A stretch of DNA of 64,000 bases from Geopseudomonas aromaticivorans. GTDB taxonomy: Bacteria; Pseudomonadota; Gammaproteobacteria; Pseudomonadales; Pseudomonadaceae. This document shows positions 52,560 through 63,349 of this stretch, piece by piece (position 1 is the first letter of the stretch; every line of letters starts with the position of its first letter). The notes under the pieces were generated by a model that made no database searches, was not told where the DNA came from, and worked only from the letters and a program-made list of their open reading frames with translations. The DNA is taken from positions 138,198-202,197 of the forward strand of contig NZ_JAHRGL010000080.1 of NCBI RefSeq assembly GCF_019097855.1. Direction: 5' to 3'. A program made the translations under genes and the position numbers.

Positions 52560-54755
52560 ATGGCTAAGAAGTCTGGGGTCATCAGCGGTATCGGCAACGC
52601 CAGCGTATTCGTCGATCTGGACGGCGATGGCGTCCGGGACAGCAACGAAATTGCCACTGTCGCCGATGCCAGCGGCAAGTTCATCCTGAGCGGCGCCGGC
52701 AAGGCGCTGAAAGGCCCGCTGGTGATCGAGGGCGGCATCAACCTCGCAACCGACCTGGCCAACACCCTGACGCTCACTGCTGCCAGCAACGCCAAGGTGG
52801 TGAACTCGCTGACCACCCTGATCCAGTCAATCACCCAGGCGACCGGCACCTCCCCGAGCGTTGCCGCCAAGAGTCTGCTGCTATCGCTGGGACTCAAGGG
52901 AATCAACCTGCTGACGCTCGACCCAGCCAAAACTGCCGACCTCGGCAAGGCCGGCAGTCCAAAGGTGACCAACGCCCTCAAGGCCCTGCAGGTACAGGAG
53001 CAATTGGATGCCCTGCTGAAAATGGGCGGCGCCGTGCTGGCCGGAGCATCCGGCGCAAATAGCGGCACCCTGCAGGCAGGTCTGCGCGATGCCATTGCCC
53101 GGCAGATTGCCGATGGCAAACAACTGCATCTCGACGATGCGACGCAGATCGCCGAGATCCTCGCGACGGCCTCCGATTCCGCCGGCCTCAGTACCGAACA
53201 GCGCGATCATGTCGTCAGCGTGGCCGCTGATGCAGCCAGCGTGATCGTCATGACCACCGCCAGCATCACCCAGCTGATCGGCACCGTACTGGCGAAGGGA
53301 AAGAACGCGACGGCGGCGACGGTCGATGGTGTACTGGCAACCTTGGAGCGTCTCGAAAAATCCAGCGACAGCATTGCCGGCTCGCTGAAAACCGACGTTG
53401 CCGTGAACAATGTTGCGGCCCTGCTTGATGAACTATTGAAGAGCAATACGCCTGAGCAACAGGCCATATCGAAAAGCCAGACCATTTCTGGCGTACATAC
53501 CAGCGAGTTGCTGGATACCAGCAACTACATCGTCCAGGCGCTGGACATAAGCCTGGAGTCGAGCTTCTTGAAGTGGGGCAAGACCGGCCTCACCTACAGC
53601 TACGAGCAGTCGCAACCGGCCGACCACAGCAACCAGGGTGACATCGTCAACTGGCAGCCCGTTCCGGCCTTCGCGCAGGGCCGGATCGACGCCTTGATGC
53701 AACATGCCGAAGCCATCAGCGGTCTCGACATCGGCAAGGTGGACAGCAACGGCGACATCCGGCTCGGCGTAGTCGATACACCCAGCACCACCTATGCCTA
53801 CGCCTACTTTCCAGAGGTTTCCGGGCAGCTTGCCATCGCAGGGGATCTGTTCCTCGGCAGCAACCTGATCAGTGAGGCGACCGAAAGCTTCGCCGACGGC
53901 ACCTACGCCTATTTTGGCGTCCTCCATGAACTAGGGCATGCACTGGGCCTGAAACACCCTTTCGAAGGGGTGTCAGTCCTGCCTGAAAGCGAAGACTTTC
54001 ATACCAACACGGTGATGTCGTACACCGAAAACAAGGCGCTCGTACCCGTACTTTCCTGGGCAGACGGTCCGGTATCCTTCAGCACGGAGAGCGTCTACCC
54101 GCACACTTTCATGGTGTACGACATTGCTGCCCTGCAAAGCCTGTACGGCGCCGACACGGCCACGGCAACCGGCAACGACACCTACACCTACGGCGATGCC
54201 CCCTTTTACGAAACCATCTGGGATGCCGGCGGCACGGATACGCTGGACTTGTCCCTCACCACGCACCAGAACGTCATCGACCTGAGGCCCGGCAGCTATA
54301 GCACGGTCAACTACCGCAGTCTCGACACCCAGATCGCCGAGGCCCAGGCAACCCTCACCGCAGCGCTCGGCCACTCGTATTACGACCAGTTTGTCGAAAA
54401 AACCTTCAATAGCCTGGCGGACGAGTTCTTTACCGGCGAAGGTGCACTGGGCATCGCCTATGGCGTCGTCATCGAGAACGCCGTAGGCGGCGGTGCCAAC
54501 GACACTTTCTTCGACAACGAAGTCGACAACGTCCTCTACGGCAATGCCGGCAACGACGTATTCAATATGGGCGCAGGGGGCTACGACACCGTCTACGGAG
54601 GGGATGGCGATGACCTGCTGGCTCTCTCCATCGCCGAAACAAGCGTACTGATCGCCTCCTCCGCCAGCGAAACCCTGCTGATTGCCGACGCTTTCGCCGT
54701 AAAGCTGGTCGGGGTGGAAAGCATCCAGTTCATCGACTCGGTTTATTACGTCTGA
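52560..54755 (+). CDS. Serralysin-like zinc metalloprotease with RTX-type calcium repeats
   Basis: A 731-residue protein. The zinc site HELGHALGLKHP (His456, His460, His466) and Met-turn VMSYTE define a metzincin of the M10B/serralysin type. After it come a DTLDLSL segment and a short block of glycine/aspartate nonapeptides (GNAGNDVFNMGAGGYDTVYG, GGDGDDLL), the calcium-binding roll of type I-secreted proteins. There is no Sec signal; the N-terminus instead has an EF-hand-like DLDGDGVRDSNE. The first 330 residues are an alanine/leucine-rich helical region absent from classic serralysins. ATG at 52560 has AGGA upstream. No type I secretion genes are adjacent. Confidence 0.88.
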   Translation: MAKKSGVISGIGNASVFVDLDGDGVRDSNEIATVADASGKFILSGAGKALKGPLVIEGGINLATDLANTLTLTAASNAKVVNSLTTLIQSITQATGTSPSVAAKSLLLSLGLKGINLLTLDPAKTADLGKAGSPKVTNALKALQVQEQLDALLKMGGAVLAGASGANSGTLQAGLRDAIARQIADGKQLHLDDATQIAEILATASDSAGLSTEQRDHVVSVAADAASVIVMTTASITQLIGTVLAKGKNATAATVDGVLATLERLEKSSDSIAGSLKTDVAVNNVAALLDELLKSNTPEQQAISKSQTISGVHTSELLDTSNYIVQALDISLESSFLKWGKTGLTYSYEQSQPADHSNQGDIVNWQPVPAFAQGRIDALMQHAEAISGLDIGKVDSNGDIRLGVVDTPSTTYAYAYFPEVSGQLAIAGDLFLGSNLISEATESFADGTYAYFGVLHELGHALGLKHPFEGVSVLPESEDFHTNTVMSYTENKALVPVLSWADGPVSFSTESVYPHTFMVYDIAALQSLYGADTATATGNDTYTYGDAPFYETIWDAGGTDTLDLSLTTHQNVIDLRPGSYSTVNYRSLDTQIAEAQATLTAALGHSYYDQFVEKTFNSLADEFFTGEGALGIAYGVVIENAVGGGANDTFFDNEVDNVLYGNAGNDVFNMGAGGYDTVYGGDGDDLLALSIAETSVLIASSASETLLIADAFAVKLVGVESIQFIDSVYYV

Positions 54756-54893
54756 CGCTCATCACGCAGTCCGCCCGAAAGCATCCCTCGCGGTGCTCCC
54801 CAGGCGAAAAGTGTTCGGCGCCCCGAAAGTTGAGCACAGTGGCCAGCCAGGAGTAAAAGGAGCGTTACCGACCGGGCTCCTATTCTCCCCACG

Positions 54894-57050
54894 CTACTCC
54901 TTGATCACATACCCATAGGCGCGTTTGCTGCCATCGGCCTCCCGCTGCAGATAGACGCCCTGGATTTCCGGTTCGAAGCCGGGCAGCGCGTTGACGCCCT
55001 CCTCTAGCGCCAGGAAGTACTTGAGCGCGGCGCCGCCCCAGACCTCGCCGGGCACCACGCAGAGCACCCCCGGCGGATAGGGCAAGGCGCCCTCGGCGGC
55101 GATGCGCCCGTCGATCTCGGCCAGCGGTACCAGCTCCACGTTGTTGCGCAGCAGGTGCTGGTTGGCCTCCCAAGGCGTCATCGCCTGGCGGGGGAAGTGC
55201 TGCTTGCGGAACATCTGCTTCTGCAGCTTGTTCATCTCGTGGCGCCTGTAGAAATCGTGCATTTCCAGGCACAGCCGCCGCAGCGTGTAGCCGCTGTACT
55301 TCTCGTGCGCGGCATCGATGGCCGGCAGCACCTCCCTCAGCGGGCTGTCGTGGTCGATATGGCGCTCGAACTGGGCGATATGCGCCACCAGATGCTGCAG
55401 CTTGGCGAAGTTGTCCGAGGGCGTGAGCAGGAACAGGATCGAGTTGAGGTCGGCCTTTTCCGGCACGATGCCATTGGCGCGCAGGTAGTGGGCGAGCACC
55501 GCGGCCGGCACGCCGAGCGAGGCATAGCCACCCGTGGTCGGGTCGATGCCGAAGGTGGTCAGCAGCATCTTGCACGGGTCGACGTAGTACTGGTCCCTGG
55601 CGTAGCCGGCGAAGTCGTGCCACTTGTCCTCCGGCCGGAATTTGAAGAAGCGCAGGTCGTCGATGATCATCTCGGTTTCGTGCTCGGCCCACGGGCGGCC
55701 ATCCACCAGCGCAGGAATGAACGGCTTGATGTACTTGCAGGTGCGCAGCATCAGCTTGCGCGCCTCCACGCCGTTTTTGATGCACTCGCGCCACAGGTTG
55801 CACCCGGCCAGGCCGTCGTGCATCTGCGCGTTGACGTCCAGCGCCGCGAAGATCGGATAGAACGGGCTGGTGGAGGCATGCATCATGTAGGCGTTGTTCA
55901 GCCGTTTGTGGTTGCAGTAGCGCGCCTGGCCCTTGATGTGGCGGTCCTTCTTGTGGATCTGCGACGACTGCGAGAAGCCCGCCTGCTGCTTGTGCACCGA
56001 CTGGGTGACGAACAATCCCGGATCGCCCGGCCCCAGCTCGAGCAGCAGCGGCGAGCTGTCGTGCATCATCGGGATGAACTGCTCGTAACCGACCCAGGCC
56101 GAGTCGAACAGGATGTAGTCGCACAGCCGGCCGATCTTCTCCACCACCTGGCGGGCGTCGTAGATGGTGCCGTCGTAGGTGCCGAGCTGGATCACCGCCA
56201 GGCGGATCGGCCGCTCCTGCTGGGCCTTGTCCGGGTCGACCTCGGCAATCGCCGCACGGATGTACTGCTCGTCGAAGCAGTGCGCATCGATGCCGCCGAT
56301 GAAGCCGTAGCAGTTGCGCGCCGTTTCCAGGTACACCGGCTTGGCGCCGGAGAGGATCAGCGCACCGAGGTGGATGGACTTGTGGTTGTTGCGGTCGAAC
56401 AGCACCAGGTCGTCCTTGGCCAGCAGCGCGCTGGTGACCACCTTGTTCGAGGTCGAGGTGCCGTTGAGCACGAAGTAGGTCTTGTCGGCGTTGTAGATGC
56501 GCGCGGCGTTCATCTGCGCGTCGCGGGCCGGCCCCTCGTGGATCAGCAGGTCGCCGAGCTTGACGTCGGCGTTGCACAGGTCGGCGCGGAACACGTTCTC
56601 GCCGAAGAACTCGAAGAACGCCCGCCCCAGCGGGTGGCCGCGAAAGAACTGGCCGCCCTGGTGCCCCGGGCAGTCGAAGGCCACGTTGCCGGTCTTGACG
56701 TACTCCTTGAGCGCCTTGAAGAACGGTGGGTAGAGCTTCTGCGCGTAGGTGTCGGCCGCCTGGGCGATGCGCTTGCCGTTGAAGTGGCGCTCGCCCTTGC
56801 CCACCTGCAGCGTGCCGGCAATGCGCGACAGGATGTCCTCCGGCACCGTCTCGTCCGGCCGCAGGGCGACGAACAGCGGGATCGGGAAGCCGGTGTGGGT
56901 GATCTTCGCCAGCACGTCATGCGCCTGCTCCACCGTCGCCACCGCGGCCGCCACATTGGTGAAGTCGGTGCCGGTCAGATCGATCAATGGGTAGTCGAGG
57001 ACGAAGCTGTCGAACAGTGACGGTGGACAGGCGACCTTGAACGTACTCAT
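54894..57050 (-). CDS. speC: Ornithine/lysine/arginine-type PLP decarboxylase
   Basis: A 718-residue fold-type I PLP decarboxylase with an N-terminal response-regulator-like wing domain, a PLP core (DCPGHQGGQFFRGHP near 126-140, NGTSTSNKV near 196) and the Schiff-base lysine K354 in TQSVHKQQAG, then a C-terminal domain with YPPGVLCVVPGE. Length and motifs match biosynthetic/inducible ornithine decarboxylase making putrescine; lysine or arginine specificity cannot be excluded from sequence. GGGGATC lies before ATG at 57050. It stands alone on the minus strand, divergent from the DUF1275 gene. Confidence 0.9.
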   Translation of the reverse strand: MSTFKVACPPSLFDSFVLDYPLIDLTGTDFTNVAAAVATVEQAHDVLAKITHTGFPIPLFVALRPDETVPEDILSRIAGTLQVGKGERHFNGKRIAQAADTYAQKLYPPFFKALKEYVKTGNVAFDCPGHQGGQFFRGHPLGRAFFEFFGENVFRADLCNADVKLGDLLIHEGPARDAQMNAARIYNADKTYFVLNGTSTSNKVVTSALLAKDDLVLFDRNNHKSIHLGALILSGAKPVYLETARNCYGFIGGIDAHCFDEQYIRAAIAEVDPDKAQQERPIRLAVIQLGTYDGTIYDARQVVEKIGRLCDYILFDSAWVGYEQFIPMMHDSSPLLLELGPGDPGLFVTQSVHKQQAGFSQSSQIHKKDRHIKGQARYCNHKRLNNAYMMHASTSPFYPIFAALDVNAQMHDGLAGCNLWRECIKNGVEARKLMLRTCKYIKPFIPALVDGRPWAEHETEMIIDDLRFFKFRPEDKWHDFAGYARDQYYVDPCKMLLTTFGIDPTTGGYASLGVPAAVLAHYLRANGIVPEKADLNSILFLLTPSDNFAKLQHLVAHIAQFERHIDHDSPLREVLPAIDAAHEKYSGYTLRRLCLEMHDFYRRHEMNKLQKQMFRKQHFPRQAMTPWEANQHLLRNNVELVPLAEIDGRIAAEGALPYPPGVLCVVPGEVWGGAALKYFLALEEGVNALPGFEPEIQGVYLQREADGSKRAYGYVIKE

Positions 57051-57420
57051 GGGGATCTCCGAGCTGAAGGCCTCATTGAGGCAACTTGCTTGAATCTAGC
57101 CACTGGCGGCGGTTCTGCCAGCGCCCTACGGCAGGAGCCGGCGATGGCCGCGGCACGAGCGGCTGCAGGTACAGTTCTTTCGAGCCCCCCCCACAGCCCC
57201 TCCCCATTGATGACCTGGCAGTGCAGGGAGGCCAAGTTTGATCGGGCATACCCTAATTTCATTATGTTAAATAGCGAATACAAAAACCCAACTCTGCAAG
57301 ACGTCGTTCCCGACCGTCCCTCGGCAACTGTCAGGAGCAAGCAATTCTCCCCTTGCCGCAGTCCAGCCGTATAATCCCGCCACTGAATCCGCAGCCCGGA
57401 CGGATGGAATCACCGGAACC
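57051..57420. other. Divergent intergenic region, speC / DUF1275 gene
   Basis: 370 bases without a gene. The speC-proximal half is GC-rich; the middle (57235-57295) is AT-rich and probably holds the speC promoter. A TATAAT at 57370-57375 on the plus strand is a good -10 for the DUF1275 gene starting at 57421, but no matching -35 is clear. No RNA gene or repeat recognised. Confidence 0.5.
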
Positions 57421-58185
57421 ATGCCCATCAAGTACGCGCGTCGCCTCACCGACCGTCGCCGCTCGAAGCAGAGCAATCGCCAGCTCGGCCTGTGCCTGGC
57501 CTTCATCGCCGGTGCCGCCAATGCCGGCGGCTTTCTGGCCGTCAAGCAGTACACCTCGCACATGACCGGCATCCTTTCCTCGGTGGCCGATAACCTGGTG
57601 CTGGGCAAGACCGATCTGGCGCTGGGCGGGATCGGCGGGTTCCTGTCGTTCGTTTTCGGCGCCATCAGCTCCACCCTGCTGATCAACTTCTCGCGCCGAC
57701 GACGCCTGCATAGCCAGTTCGCCCTGCCGCTGGCACTCGAAGCAGGATTGCTGCTGTGTTTCGGCGTGCTGGGTGCACGATTGATGGAGGTGCCTGGCTT
57801 CTTCGTGCCGCTCACCGTGATGCTGCTGTGCTTCATCATGGGTCTGCAGAACGCCATCATCACCAAACTATCCAACGCCGAGATTCGCACCACCCACATC
57901 ACCGGGATGGTCACCGACATCGGCATCGAACTGGGCAAGGCGCTCTACGTCAATCGCCACGACCGCGCCAACCAGTTCCCCGTGCATGCCAACCGCGAGC
58001 GCCTGCGCATCAACGCCCTGCTGGTCGGCTGCTTCTTCGCCGGCGGGCTCAGTGGCGCGTTCGGCTTCAAGCACTTCGGCTTTCTCGCCACCGTACCGCT
58101 GGCCGCCCTGTTGATGACCCTGGCAGTGGTGCCGATGCTGGACGATCTGCGCCTGAACTGGTGGTTGTGGCGCCGGCGGCGTTGA
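57421..58185 (+). CDS. YoaK/DUF1275 family membrane protein
   Basis: A 254-residue protein with six hydrophobic segments and the DUF1275 signature: FIAGAANAGGFLAV followed by YTSHMTGILS, then MGLQNAIITKLSNAEIRTTHITGMVTDIG. Function of the family is unknown. A basic N-terminal stretch (RRLTDRRRSKQ) precedes the first helix. ATG at 57421 with CCGGAA upstream. It is a single-gene unit between speC and the export operon. Confidence 0.92.
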   Translation: MPIKYARRLTDRRRSKQSNRQLGLCLAFIAGAANAGGFLAVKQYTSHMTGILSSVADNLVLGKTDLALGGIGGFLSFVFGAISSTLLINFSRRRRLHSQFALPLALEAGLLLCFGVLGARLMEVPGFFVPLTVMLLCFIMGLQNAIITKLSNAEIRTTHITGMVTDIGIELGKALYVNRHDRANQFPVHANRERLRINALLVGCFFAGGLSGAFGFKHFGFLATVPLAALLMTLAVVPMLDDLRLNWWLWRRRR

Positions 58186-58361
58186 GACCGCACACCGACC
58201 GTCCGCCACCCTGCAAGCGCGGGGGGCCGCCAGCAGCCGGCTCCCCAGATACGGCGAAACGCCGACGCCTGAGCCTCTCCAGCTAGTCTGCTTGCGCGAT
58301 AGGCAATGCACGGCGGGTCTGGTAGATAGAAGGCTGCGCACTCTCCCAATGGAAGCAAGAG

Positions 58362-59435
58362 ATGAAGCAACGCAAATGGATCGGCCGCGGTCTTCTCCTG
58401 GCGGCGCTGGCCGCCGGCGGCTGGCTCGCCTGGCAGGGGCTGCAACCCAAGGGGCTGGGAGATGGCTTCGTCAGCGGCAACGGGCGCATCGAGGCCACCG
58501 AGATCGACGTGGCCACCAAGCTGGCCGGACGCATCGCGCAAATCGGCGTCGACGAGGGCGATTTCGTCCAGCCCGGACAGGTGCTCGCCCGCATGGACAC
58601 CGAGGTGCTGCAGGCCCAGCTGCGCCAGGCCGCGGCCCAGGTGCGCCAGGCGCAGAACGCTATCCTCACCGCCCGCGCCATGGTCGCCCAGCGCGAAAGC
58701 GAGAAGGCCACCTCCGAGGCGGTGGTGCTGCAGCGCCAGGCCGAACTGACCGCCGCGCAGAAACGTCACCAGCGCACCGAGACGCTGGTCACCCGCAATG
58801 CCGCGTCGCGCCAGCAGCTCGACGACGACCTGGCGGCACGGCTGGGCGCCCAGGCTGCGGTGGCGGCGGCGCGCGCCAAGGTGCTGTCCGATCAGGCCGC
58901 CATCGAGGCGGCCAAATCCCAGGTGATCGAAGCCGAATCCACCGTTGAGGCCGCGCAGGCGACCGTGGCCCGTCTGCAGGCCGACATCGACGACAGCGCG
59001 CTGAAGACCGACCGCGTGGCCCGCGTGCAGTACCGCGTGGCGCAGGCCGGCGAGGTGCTCGGCGCCGGCGGCAAGGTGCTCAACCTGGTCGACCTGGCCG
59101 ACGTCTACATGACCTTCTTCCTCCCCGAGCGCCAGGCCGGCCTGGTGGCACTGGGCAGCGAGGTGCGCGTGGTGCTGGATGCCGCGCCGCAGTTCGTGAT
59201 CCCGGCCAAGGTCAGCTACGTCGCCAGCGTCGCCCAGTTCACCCCCAAGACCGTGGAAACCGCCAGCGAGCGAGAAAAGATGATGTTCCGGGTCAAGGCG
59301 CGCATCGATCCCGAGCTGCTGCGCAAACATCAGGAGCAGGTGAAGACCGGCCTGCCCGGCATGGCCTACCTCAAGCTCGATCCTGAGGCCGCATGGCCCG
59401 ACCACCTGCAGCTGAACGTGAATGTCGACCAATGA
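58362..59435 (+). CDS. yhiI: HlyD-family periplasmic adaptor (YhiI-like)
   Basis: A 357-residue membrane-fusion protein. TM anchor near residues 8-26, a lipoyl/barrel-sandwich start ([20 protein letters not shown]), a long alpha-helical coiled coil (about 85-215, rich in Ala/Gln/Glu heptads) and a C-terminal beta-barrel. It links the inner-membrane ABC exporter to the outer-membrane factor. Its stop overlaps the rbbA start by four bases (ATGA). Order yhiI-rbbA-yhhJ matches the E. coli operon. Confidence 0.92.
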   Translation: MKQRKWIGRGLLLAALAAGGWLAWQGLQPKGLGDGFVSGNGRIEATEIDVATKLAGRIAQIGVDEGDFVQPGQVLARMDTEVLQAQLRQAAAQVRQAQNAILTARAMVAQRESEKATSEAVVLQRQAELTAAQKRHQRTETLVTRNAASRQQLDDDLAARLGAQAAVAAARAKVLSDQAAIEAAKSQVIEAESTVEAAQATVARLQADIDDSALKTDRVARVQYRVAQAGEVLGAGGKVLNLVDLADVYMTFFLPERQAGLVALGSEVRVVLDAAPQFVIPAKVSYVASVAQFTPKTVETASEREKMMFRVKARIDPELLRKHQEQVKTGLPGMAYLKLDPEAAWPDHLQLNVNVDQ

Positions 59436-62170
59436 GTGAGGCCTACGTCGCGCGGCTGGACAGCGTCAGTCTCGTCTACGGCACCACCCGCGCCCTCGAC
59501 GGCGTCAGCCTCGAGGTACCGGCCCGGTGCATGGTCGGCCTGATCGGCCCGGACGGTGTCGGCAAATCCAGCCTGCTGGCGCTGGTCGCCGGCGCCCGGC
59601 AGCTGCAGGAAGGCTCGGTGCAAGTGCTGGAGGGCGACATGGCCTCGCGCCGGCACCGCCGCGAGGTCTGTCCGCGCATCGCCTACATGCCGCAGGGCCT
59701 GGGCAAGAACCTCTACCCTACCCTCACGGTGTTCGAGAACCTCGAGTTCTTCGCCCGTCTGTTCGGCCAGGGTGCCGCCGAGCGGCGCTGGCGGATCGAC
59801 GAGCTGACCCACAGCACCGGCCTGCATCCCTTCCTCGACCGCCCGGCCGGCAAGCTGTCCGGCGGCATGAAGCAGAAGCTCGGCCTGTGCTGCGCGCTGA
59901 TCCACGACCCCGACCTGCTGATCCTCGACGAACCGACCACCGGCGTCGATCCGCTGTCGCGCAACCAGTTCTGGGAGCTGATCGAGCGCATCCGCGCCGA
60001 GCGCCCACAGATGAGCGTGCTGGTGGCCACCGCCTACATGGACGAGGCGCAGCGCTTCGACCATCTAGTGGCGATGGACGACGGCCGCATCCTCGCCACC
60101 GGCACGCCGGACGAACTGCTGGCGCGCACCGCCAGCGCCAGTCTCGAAGAGGCGTTCATCCGCCTGCTGCCGGAAGCCAAGCGCCGCCTGCACCACGAAC
60201 TGGTGATTCCGCCGCGCCAGCACAATGACAGCATCGCCATCGAGGCCCACGGCCTGAGCATGCGCTTCGGCGATTTCGTCGCGGTCGACCGGGTGAACTT
60301 TCGCATCGAACGCGGGGAGATCTTCGGCTTTCTCGGCTCCAACGGCTGCGGCAAGTCGACCACCATGAAGATGCTCACCGGCCTGCTGCCGGCCAGCGAA
60401 GGCGAGGCCTTGCTGTTCGGCAAGCAGGTCGACCCGCACGACATGCAGACCCGCCAGCGGGTCGGCTACATGTCGCAGGCCTTCTCGCTGTACAGCGAGC
60501 TGAGCGTGCTGCAGAACCTCGACCTGCACGCCCGCCTGTTCCATATCCCTGCCGAGCGCCGTGCCGCGCGCATCGACGAGATGCTCGAGCGCTTCGGCCT
60601 GAGCCATGACGCCGACAGCCTGCCCTCCAGCCTGCCGCTGGGCGTTCGCCAGCGCCTGTCGCTGGCGGTGGCGGTGATCCACAACCCGGAAATCCTCATC
60701 CTCGACGAACCCACCTCGGGGGTCGACCCGATCGCCCGCGACGGCTTCTGGGAGCTGCTGGTCCAGCTGTCGCGCGAGGACGGCGTGACCATCTTCATCT
60801 CCACCCACTTCATGAACGAGGCGCTGCGCTGCGACCGTATCTCGCTGATGCACGCAGGCCGGGTGCTGGACAGCGACACGCCAAAGGCACTGATGGACAA
60901 GCGCGGCCTGCCGAGTCTGGAAGCCACCTTCATCGCCTATCTCGAGGAGGCCGCCGCAGAGAACGAGGCCAGCCTGCCGTCGAGCGAGGCGCCAACCAGC
61001 GCCGCTGCCGTGCACAAGCCTGGCAGCAGCACGGAGCTGAAGTCGCGCTTCAGCCTGCGCCGCCTGCTCAGCTACAGCCGCCGCGAATCCATGGAGCTGC
61101 GTCGCGATCCGATCCGCGCCACCATGGCCATGCTCGGCACCGTCATGCTGATGATCATCATGGGCTACGGCATCAGCTTCGACGTGGAGAACCTCAGCTA
61201 CGCGGTCCTGGACCGCGACCAGACCACCACCAGCCAGAGCTATCTGCTCAACATCTCCGGCTCGCGCTACTTCATCGAGAAGGCGCCGCTCTCCAGCCAT
61301 GCCGAGCTGGACCAGCGCCTGCGCAGCGGCGACATCAGCCTGGCGGTGGAAATCCCGCCCGGCTTCGCCCGCGACCTCAAGCGCGGCGACGCTCCGCAGG
61401 TGGCCTTCTGGGTCGACGGCGCCATGCCGATGCGCGCCGACACGGTCAAGGGCTACGTGCAGGGTTTGCACCTCAGCTACCTGCAGCAGCTGGCCCGCGA
61501 GTCCGGGATGGACGTCCAGCTCACGCCCGCCGAGGTCGCCGTGCGCTACCGCTACAACCCCGACGTGCAGAGCCTGCCGGCAATGATGCCGGCGATGATC
61601 CCGCTGCTGTTGATGATGATCCCGGCGATGCTCACCGCCCTCGGCGTAGTACGCGAGAAGGAACTGGGCTCGATCACCAACTTCTACGTCACCCCGACCA
61701 CCCGCCTGGAGTTCCTGATCGGCAAGCAGCTGCCCTACATCGCCCTCGGCATGGTCAACTTCGCCATGATGCTGCTGCTGGCGGTGTACGTGTTCGCCAT
61801 CCCGGTCAAGGGCAGCCTGCTGACCCTGACCTTCGGCGCGCTGCTCTACATCGCCTGTGCGACGGGGCTGGGCCTGCTGATGTCGTCGATCCTCAACAGC
61901 CAGATCGCCGCCATCTTCGGCACCACCATCGCCACCCTGCTGCCGGCCATCCAGTTCTCCGGGCTGACCCACCCGGTGTCGGCGCTGGAGGGCGCCAGCG
62001 CCTTCATCGGCCAACTGTATCCCACCAGCCATTTCCTGATCATCAGCCGCGGGGTATTCTCCAAGGCGCTCAACCTGGCCGATCTCTACTCGTATTTCAT
62101 TCCCATGCTGCTGACCATCCCGGTGCTGACCCTGCTCAGCGTCGCCGGCCTGCGCAAGCAGGAGAAATGA
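59432..62170 (+). CDS. rbbA: ABC exporter, two ATPase domains fused to a permease (RbbA/YhiH type)
   Basis: A 912-residue fusion. First ATPase: Walker [10 protein letters not shown] near 39-47, signature LSGGMKQ, Walker [13 protein letters not shown]. Second ATPase: Walker [10 protein letters not shown] near 310, a degenerate signature ([12 protein letters not shown] in place of LSGGQ) and Walker [13 protein letters not shown]. After a linker near residue 540 follows an ABC-2 permease domain with an N-terminal helix, a periplasmic part and five helices. This architecture is that of RbbA/YhiH, reported both as ribosome-associated ATPase and as exporter subunit. The start at 59432 is coupled to yhiI. 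Confidence 0.93.
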   Translation: MSEAYVARLDSVSLVYGTTRALDGVSLEVPARCMVGLIGPDGVGKSSLLALVAGARQLQEGSVQVLEGDMASRRHRREVCPRIAYMPQGLGKNLYPTLTVFENLEFFARLFGQGAAERRWRIDELTHSTGLHPFLDRPAGKLSGGMKQKLGLCCALIHDPDLLILDEPTTGVDPLSRNQFWELIERIRAERPQMSVLVATAYMDEAQRFDHLVAMDDGRILATGTPDELLARTASASLEEAFIRLLPEAKRRLHHELVIPPRQHNDSIAIEAHGLSMRFGDFVAVDRVNFRIERGEIFGFLGSNGCGKSTTMKMLTGLLPASEGEALLFGKQVDPHDMQTRQRVGYMSQAFSLYSELSVLQNLDLHARLFHIPAERRAARIDEMLERFGLSHDADSLPSSLPLGVRQRLSLAVAVIHNPEILILDEPTSGVDPIARDGFWELLVQLSREDGVTIFISTHFMNEALRCDRISLMHAGRVLDSDTPKALMDKRGLPSLEATFIAYLEEAAAENEASLPSSEAPTSAAAVHKPGSSTELKSRFSLRRLLSYSRRESMELRRDPIRATMAMLGTVMLMIIMGYGISFDVENLSYAVLDRDQTTTSQSYLLNISGSRYFIEKAPLSSHAELDQRLRSGDISLAVEIPPGFARDLKRGDAPQVAFWVDGAMPMRADTVKGYVQGLHLSYLQQLARESGMDVQLTPAEVAVRYRYNPDVQSLPAMMPAMIPLLLMMIPAMLTALGVVREKELGSITNFYVTPTTRLEFLIGKQLPYIALGMVNFAMMLLLAVYVFAIPVKGSLLTLTFGALLYIACATGLGLLMSSILNSQIAAIFGTTIATLLPAIQFSGLTHPVSALEGASAFIGQLYPTSHFLIISRGVFSKALNLADLYSYFIPMLLTIPVLTLLSVAGLRKQEK

Positions 62171-62171
62171 G

Positions 62172-63299
62172 ATGAGTGCCAGCCGCCGCAAGCTCGCCAA
62201 CATCTTCCAGCTCGGCCTCAAGGAGCTGCGCAGCCTGTACCGCGATCCGGCGCTGATGATCCTGATCATCTGGTCGTTCACCATGGCGGTCTACTCCAGC
62301 GCCACCGCCATCCCGGAAGCCCCGCACCGCGCCAGCATCGCGGTGGTCGACGAGGACCAGTCGCAGGTCTCGCGGCGCATCGTCAACGCCTTCCAGCTCC
62401 CCTACTTCATCCAGCCGCAGGCCATCGACCTGGCGCAGATGGACAGCGGCATGGATGCCGGCCTGTACACCTTTACCCTGAACATTCCGCCGGGCTTCCA
62501 GGAGGACCTGCTGGCCGGCCGGACGCCGACCATCCAGCTCAACGTCGACGCCACCCAGGTCAGCCAGGCGTTCACCGGCGCCGGGCATATCCAGCAGATC
62601 ATCGCCACCGAAACCAGCGAGTTCGCCAGGCGCTATCGCAGCAGCGAGGCCCTGCCCATCGAGGCAGTGGTGCGCACCGCGTTCAACCCCAACCTGACCC
62701 GCGCCTGGTTCGGCGCGGTCAACGAGGTGATCAACCAGATCACCATCCTGGCGATCATCCTCACCGGCGCGGCGCTGATCCGCGAGCGCGAGCACGGCAC
62801 CATCGAGCACCTGCTGGTGATGCCGGTCACCCCGTTCGAGATCATGCTCGGCAAGGTCTGGTCGATGGGCCTGGTGGTGCTGGCCGCGACGGCCTTCTCG
62901 CTACGCTTCGTGGTCGAAGGCTGGCTGGACATCCCGCTGCAGGGCTCGCTGACGCTGTTCACCGCGGCCGCCGCCCTGCACCTGTTCGTCGTCACCTCGA
63001 TGGGCATCTTCTTCGGCACCGTGGCCCGCTCCATGCCGCAACTGGGCCTGCTGACCATCCTGGTGCTGATGCCGCTGCAGATCCTCTCCGGCGGCACCAC
63101 CCCGCGCGAGAGCATGCCCGAGCTGGTGCAGAACGTGATGCTGGTGGCGCCGACCACCCACTTCGTCGAACTGGCCCAGGCCATCCTGTTTCGTGGCGCC
63201 GGCGCCAACATCGTCTGGCCGCAGCTGCTGGCGCTGGCGGTGATCGGCACGGCATTCTTCGTCGGCGCCCTGTCGCGCCTGCGCAAATCGCTGCAGTAA
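62172..63299 (+). CDS. yhhJ: ABC-2 type permease (YhhJ-like)
   Basis: A 375-residue inner-membrane protein: one N-terminal TM (MILIIWSFTMAVYSS), a large periplasmic domain (about 50-190), then five helices with the ABC-2 signature REREHGTIEHLLVMPVTPFEIMLGK. It pairs with the permease half of RbbA. It starts one base after the rbbA stop. Substrate unknown; related exporters handle drugs or other amphipathic compounds. Confidence 0.93.
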   Translation: MSASRRKLANIFQLGLKELRSLYRDPALMILIIWSFTMAVYSSATAIPEAPHRASIAVVDEDQSQVSRRIVNAFQLPYFIQPQAIDLAQMDSGMDAGLYTFTLNIPPGFQEDLLAGRTPTIQLNVDATQVSQAFTGAGHIQQIIATETSEFARRYRSSEALPIEAVVRTAFNPNLTRAWFGAVNEVINQITILAIILTGAALIREREHGTIEHLLVMPVTPFEIMLGKVWSMGLVVLAATAFSLRFVVEGWLDIPLQGSLTLFTAAAALHLFVVTSMGIFFGTVARSMPQLGLLTILVLMPLQILSGGTTPRESMPELVQNVMLVAPTTHFVELAQAILFRGAGANIVWPQLLALAVIGTAFFVGALSRLRKSLQ

Positions 63300-63349
63300 C
63301 GGATACTTGGCATGACGCGCGCCCCCACCACCGCACAAGGAGTCACGCT

